This document shows, one piece after another, positions 61,546 through 64,000 of a stretch of 64,000 bases of DNA; position 1 is the first letter of the stretch, and each line of letters starts with the position of its first letter. The position numbers were made by a program, and so were the translations under genes. Below the pieces are notes generated by a model that was not told the DNA's origin, made no database searches, and saw nothing but the letters and a program-made list of their open reading frames with translations. This stretch comes from Epiperipatus broadwayi (lineage: Eukaryota; Onychophora; Udeonychophora; Euonychophora; Peripatidae), in NCBI GenBank assembly GCA_028023455.1, contig JAQFVV010006198.1, positions 34,101,979-34,165,978 of the forward strand, given 5' to 3'.

Positions 61546-61582
61546 CCTTGAAAAGACTATATGAAATAGTCAAAACGTTGGA
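61546..61582 (+). ncRNA. Hammerhead-ribozyme-like motif in the Penelope-like 3' region
   Basis: CCTTGAAAAGACTATATGAA then ATAGTCAAAACGTTGG. GACTAT pairs with ATAGTC around a 5-base loop, flanked by CTTGAAAA (compare CTGATGA) and AAAAC (compare GAAAC). Penelope-like elements are known to carry minimal hammerhead ribozymes in their terminal repeats with this layout. The core here deviates, so activity is doubtful. Confidence 0.5.
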
Positions 61583-61660
61583 TTTCTTTTTCATCATTAT
61601 AGTCATATAAAAAGCAAGTTTTAAAAAGGAGTTTGTTTTATTTCTATATTGGATATATAT

Positions 61661-61980
61661 GAACTATTTTGGAAAGAAGAACAGTGTGATTGATATATTA
61701 AATTATATATATATATACATTATAATAGTCTAGGACTATATTCAAAGCTGAACATGGTTAAAATATTCTCGAGATATAAATCCCAATCTTTTCCTCTCCA
61801 ATATTTTCAAATATATATTTGCCTTGCTAAATCACCAAATTAAACTCCATTTAAAACTTGATACTTGAGTCTGCATTGTGTGTAGGTATGTAAATATTAC
61901 ATCACTATTATGAAGTTCGGAATGTGTTTTGATTTGAACATTTCTATAAAGTGCTGTTATCTTCTTCATTTTATCGATTA
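61661..61980. other. Spacer between the Penelope-like element and the BED-hAT relic
   Basis: Contains an (AT)n run at 61705-61717 and no clear TIR. May include the 5' non-coding part of the hAT element. Confidence 0.4.
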
Positions 61981-61989
61981 TTTTTTAAT

Positions 61990-63850
61990 ATTTCCCTTCA
62001 TAATGTCTCAAAAAAAATCAAATGTGTGGCAATATTTTAAAAGAAAAAATAAAGAAGAAGCTGAGTATTTAAAGTGCAGTAAAATTTTGAAACCTATTGG
62101 TGGATAAACTTCTGGAATGAGGGTTATGTAAACAAGATTCATGCCAATGATTTTCAAGATGATGTTAATGTCGGTGCTTCTTCAAGCAAGAAACAGGCAA
62201 CTTTAGCGCAATTTTTGCCTACAAAGTCTGTTATTTCTGCTATTGCAAAAATAGCTTGCAAAAATGAATTTAGTTTTAATCAAATAGCAACTTATGAATT
62301 TATTCAACGTAACATGGCAACAAACGTTTATGGCATGCCACCAACTACAGACAATAGTGTTAAAAATTTAGTTTACTATTATTATCTAACCAAGAAAACT
62401 GAATTTATCTGAATATGTTGGGAATCAAATTAAAGCTGGAATTTGTTACTCAATTTCTATTGATTAATATAGGTCTTCCCAGAATCTTAGATATATGAAC
62501 ATGATGTAACAAAATATTAGTCTCTGAGTTTAGTTCCCGTTCAAGGCCCATTAATTAGCAAGAAAATCACGGAAGTTATCAAAAAATGATTAAGTGAATT
62601 TCAGTTAGAACTAAAACATCACATTGTAAAAGTGACAATAGACGGTACTTCAATAATGATAAAATTTGGCAAGGAAAATAACTTCATTTATCAATTATGT
62701 CTTGCATATGAAACTCACTTAAGTGTTTGCAATATTGTTTACAAAAAAAAAAAGCAACTGGAAAGGAAAATGGAAGGGAAACTCGTGTTTGATGAAAATG
62801 AAGAAAATTTTTAAGATACTCAAGAGTGGGATGATTGTAACATTTCTCTGACTTTAGATACTGTTATTGACTCTATTGAAACAATTGATTATGATAATGA
62901 ATGTGCTACTTCAGAAATTTCTATTGAATTGATTTCAAAAGTTAAAAAAATTTGCAAGATATTTAGAAAATCTCCTTTGAAAAAACAATTATCTACGAGA
63001 AATAGTTAAAAGTACTTTGAAGGAAAAAGAACAAACTTATTCTAGATACTCGTACAAGAGGGAACAGTACTCTAGTTATGATTTCAAGACTTAGTGAATT
63101 AAAAGAATGTATTCCAAATGCTTTAAAAGTTAGCAGAATTAGTGAGATAATTTCAGATGAAGAATGGAAGAGTTTAGAAAATCTTGTGGCTGTACTGTGC
63201 CCCTTTCAAATAGTTATCAATGGGTTTTGTTGTGAAAATGCTTCATTGTTGAAAGGCAAAAATTCCATGAAATTCATTTCAAAAGAATTAGACAATCACA
63301 ATTCAGCATTAGTTATGCAATTTAAGAAAGTTTTGCATGAATGATACACTTCATGCAGGATAATGAAAGTCATTCTGATAATGAGTAATCTTGAAAATCA
63401 CAAGTGCTTGAAAAGAAATGATACTAAATCTGAACACTCTTTTTATTGCCAAATCATAAAAGCATTAAGAAACTGGCTGAAGAAATATATAACAGACTTT
63501 TTCAGCCAGATACAGAAGAAGAAATCCAAGAAAAAATTGCTCAAGATAAAATTTCAGATGTACAATCTGCAGATAAAGAAGGTGATCCAATGCTTCAAAG
63601 ATATATTAAAGAGGTTTTTAAAAAAAGCTAAATCTAAACATATTGTATCGCATAGCTTTTCTTTAACCAATGAAATGAAGCTTTTTTAGACTACTGGAGA
63701 GCGATGGGTGTCTAGAAAAAACCATTGAATTTTAAATACTATTTGAGCGAGAAGTGTTGAGTCAGAAAGAGCTTTTTGTTTAAAAGATAAGGTCACACTT
63801 ATCAACAAAAATATTAAATAGTTTATACTTTTTAAAATCTTATTTCATTA
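61990..63850 (+). pseudogene. hAT transposase with N-terminal BED finger, broken
   Basis: Starts 'MSQKKSNVWQYFKRKNKEEA' then 'LKCSKIL' (BED-type finger 'S.VW..F', C..C), followed in other frames by 'KQATLAQFLPTKSVISAIAK', 'FNQIATYEFIQRN' (62215-62410), 'KVTIDGTSIM' (62630), 'LDTRTRGNST'-type and 'MISRLSELKECIPNALKV' (63040-63140), and a terminal 'SQKELFV' / 'LINKNI.NSLYFLKSYF' (63755-63850), the hAT C-terminal dimerisation block. The order and spacing fit a ZBED4/Charlie-like hAT transposase. At least six stops or frameshifts. TIRs were not found and the right end may lie beyond the window. Confidence 0.8.
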
Positions 63851-64000
63851 AAAATTCATGTGAATAGGATATAGTGCTATTTTCCCTCATAACTTTAAAG
63901 AACTTTATTTTTTTTATAAAATCATTTTTATTTTCTTAAAAAAAGTTTTTTTTTTGTTCAAGTATTTTTTTTCTTCTGTTAAATAAAGCATTTTTTATTT

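Larger units (their letters stand above)
56788..61660 (+). mobile_element. Penelope-like element, plus-strand copy, split by a 2.8-kb insertion
   Basis: Starts head to head with the minus copy at 56787/56788 and runs further 5' within the coding region (about 56800-57040: 'FGFKNLIFELKNKYNSK', 'KTSSMVILNKNEYDKKL'). RT continues to 57388, is interrupted to 60187, and resumes to 60600. GIY-YIG lies at 61030-61240 and the 3' UTR runs to about 61660. It carries a stop before MGNSLS (TAA at 60361) and frameshifts, so it is inactive. Confidence 0.88.

Noticed and set aside
46239-64000. First coding exon of ITPK1
   Set aside because: I looked on the minus strand for the conserved GYWLSEKK-type start and found no convincing candidate. 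Not reported.

Overview
This is a strongly AT-rich eukaryotic (metazoan) window. It contains spliced coding exons with GT/AG borders, introns of several kilobases, a great many decayed transposable elements of animal type, and long homopolymer and AT microsatellite tracts. The element mix (Penelope-like, RTE/CFDP2-like and other non-LTR elements, hAT, pogo, mariner-like, a SPIN-like hAT MITE and a tRNA-headed SINE) suggests an invertebrate. A mollusc or other lophotrochozoan is my best guess, but the sequence alone does not settle the taxon.

Host gene: the only host gene I can recognise is on the minus strand, inositol-tetrakisphosphate 1-kinase (ITPK1). Six coding exons lie at about 46.1, 24.6, 18.1, 17.85, 10.3 and 7.9 kb. 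Their splice phases join without conflict into 612 coding bases (204 codons) covering the central part of the protein. The N-terminal exon or exons and the C-terminal exons (including the Mg-binding DIN region) were not found and probably lie beyond the right and left edges. The window is therefore mainly the introns of one gene, the largest about 21 kb.

Layout by region. 1-7.9 kb: mariner-like relic and a decayed RTE/CFDP2-like LINE (minus). 7.9-10.4 kb: two ITPK1 exons. 11.2-12.3 kb: pogo-like relic with a nested LINE 3' end. 14-15 kb: a less AT-rich patch and a member of a ~440-bp repeat family. 17.8-18.6 kb: two ITPK1 exons and a repeat copy. 20-23.9 kb: a minus-strand endonuclease/RT LINE carrying a 299-bp hAT MITE with an exact 8-bp duplication. 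24.6 kb: ITPK1 exon next to an inverted repeat pair. 26.1-29.8 kb: a complete but broken hAT element (ZMYM1-type transposase). 31.2-32.3 kb: a 5'-truncated LINE. 33.7-34.6 kb and 47.1-47.6 kb: ~440-bp repeat units in tandem and inverted arrangement. 38.7-39.4 kb: a long-TIR MITE. 43.5 kb: a SINE with exact target-site duplications. 46.1 kb: ITPK1 exon. 48.5 kb: SPIN-like MITE. 50.2-51.1 kb: a second pogo-like copy. 52.7-53.8 kb: a near-perfect 434-bp palindrome nested in an older inverted repeat. 54.8-61.7 kb: two head-to-head Penelope-like elements, one split by a 2.8-kb TIR element exactly in RT motif A. 62-64 kb: a BED-finger hAT transposase pseudogene running to the right edge.

No operons, CRISPR arrays or prokaryotic features are present. 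Apart from the ITPK1 exons, every recognisable coding segment is a mobile-element relic with stops or frameshifts. The most informative features are structural: nested insertions with readable duplications, an empty-site comparison between neighbouring element copies, and the large palindromes.
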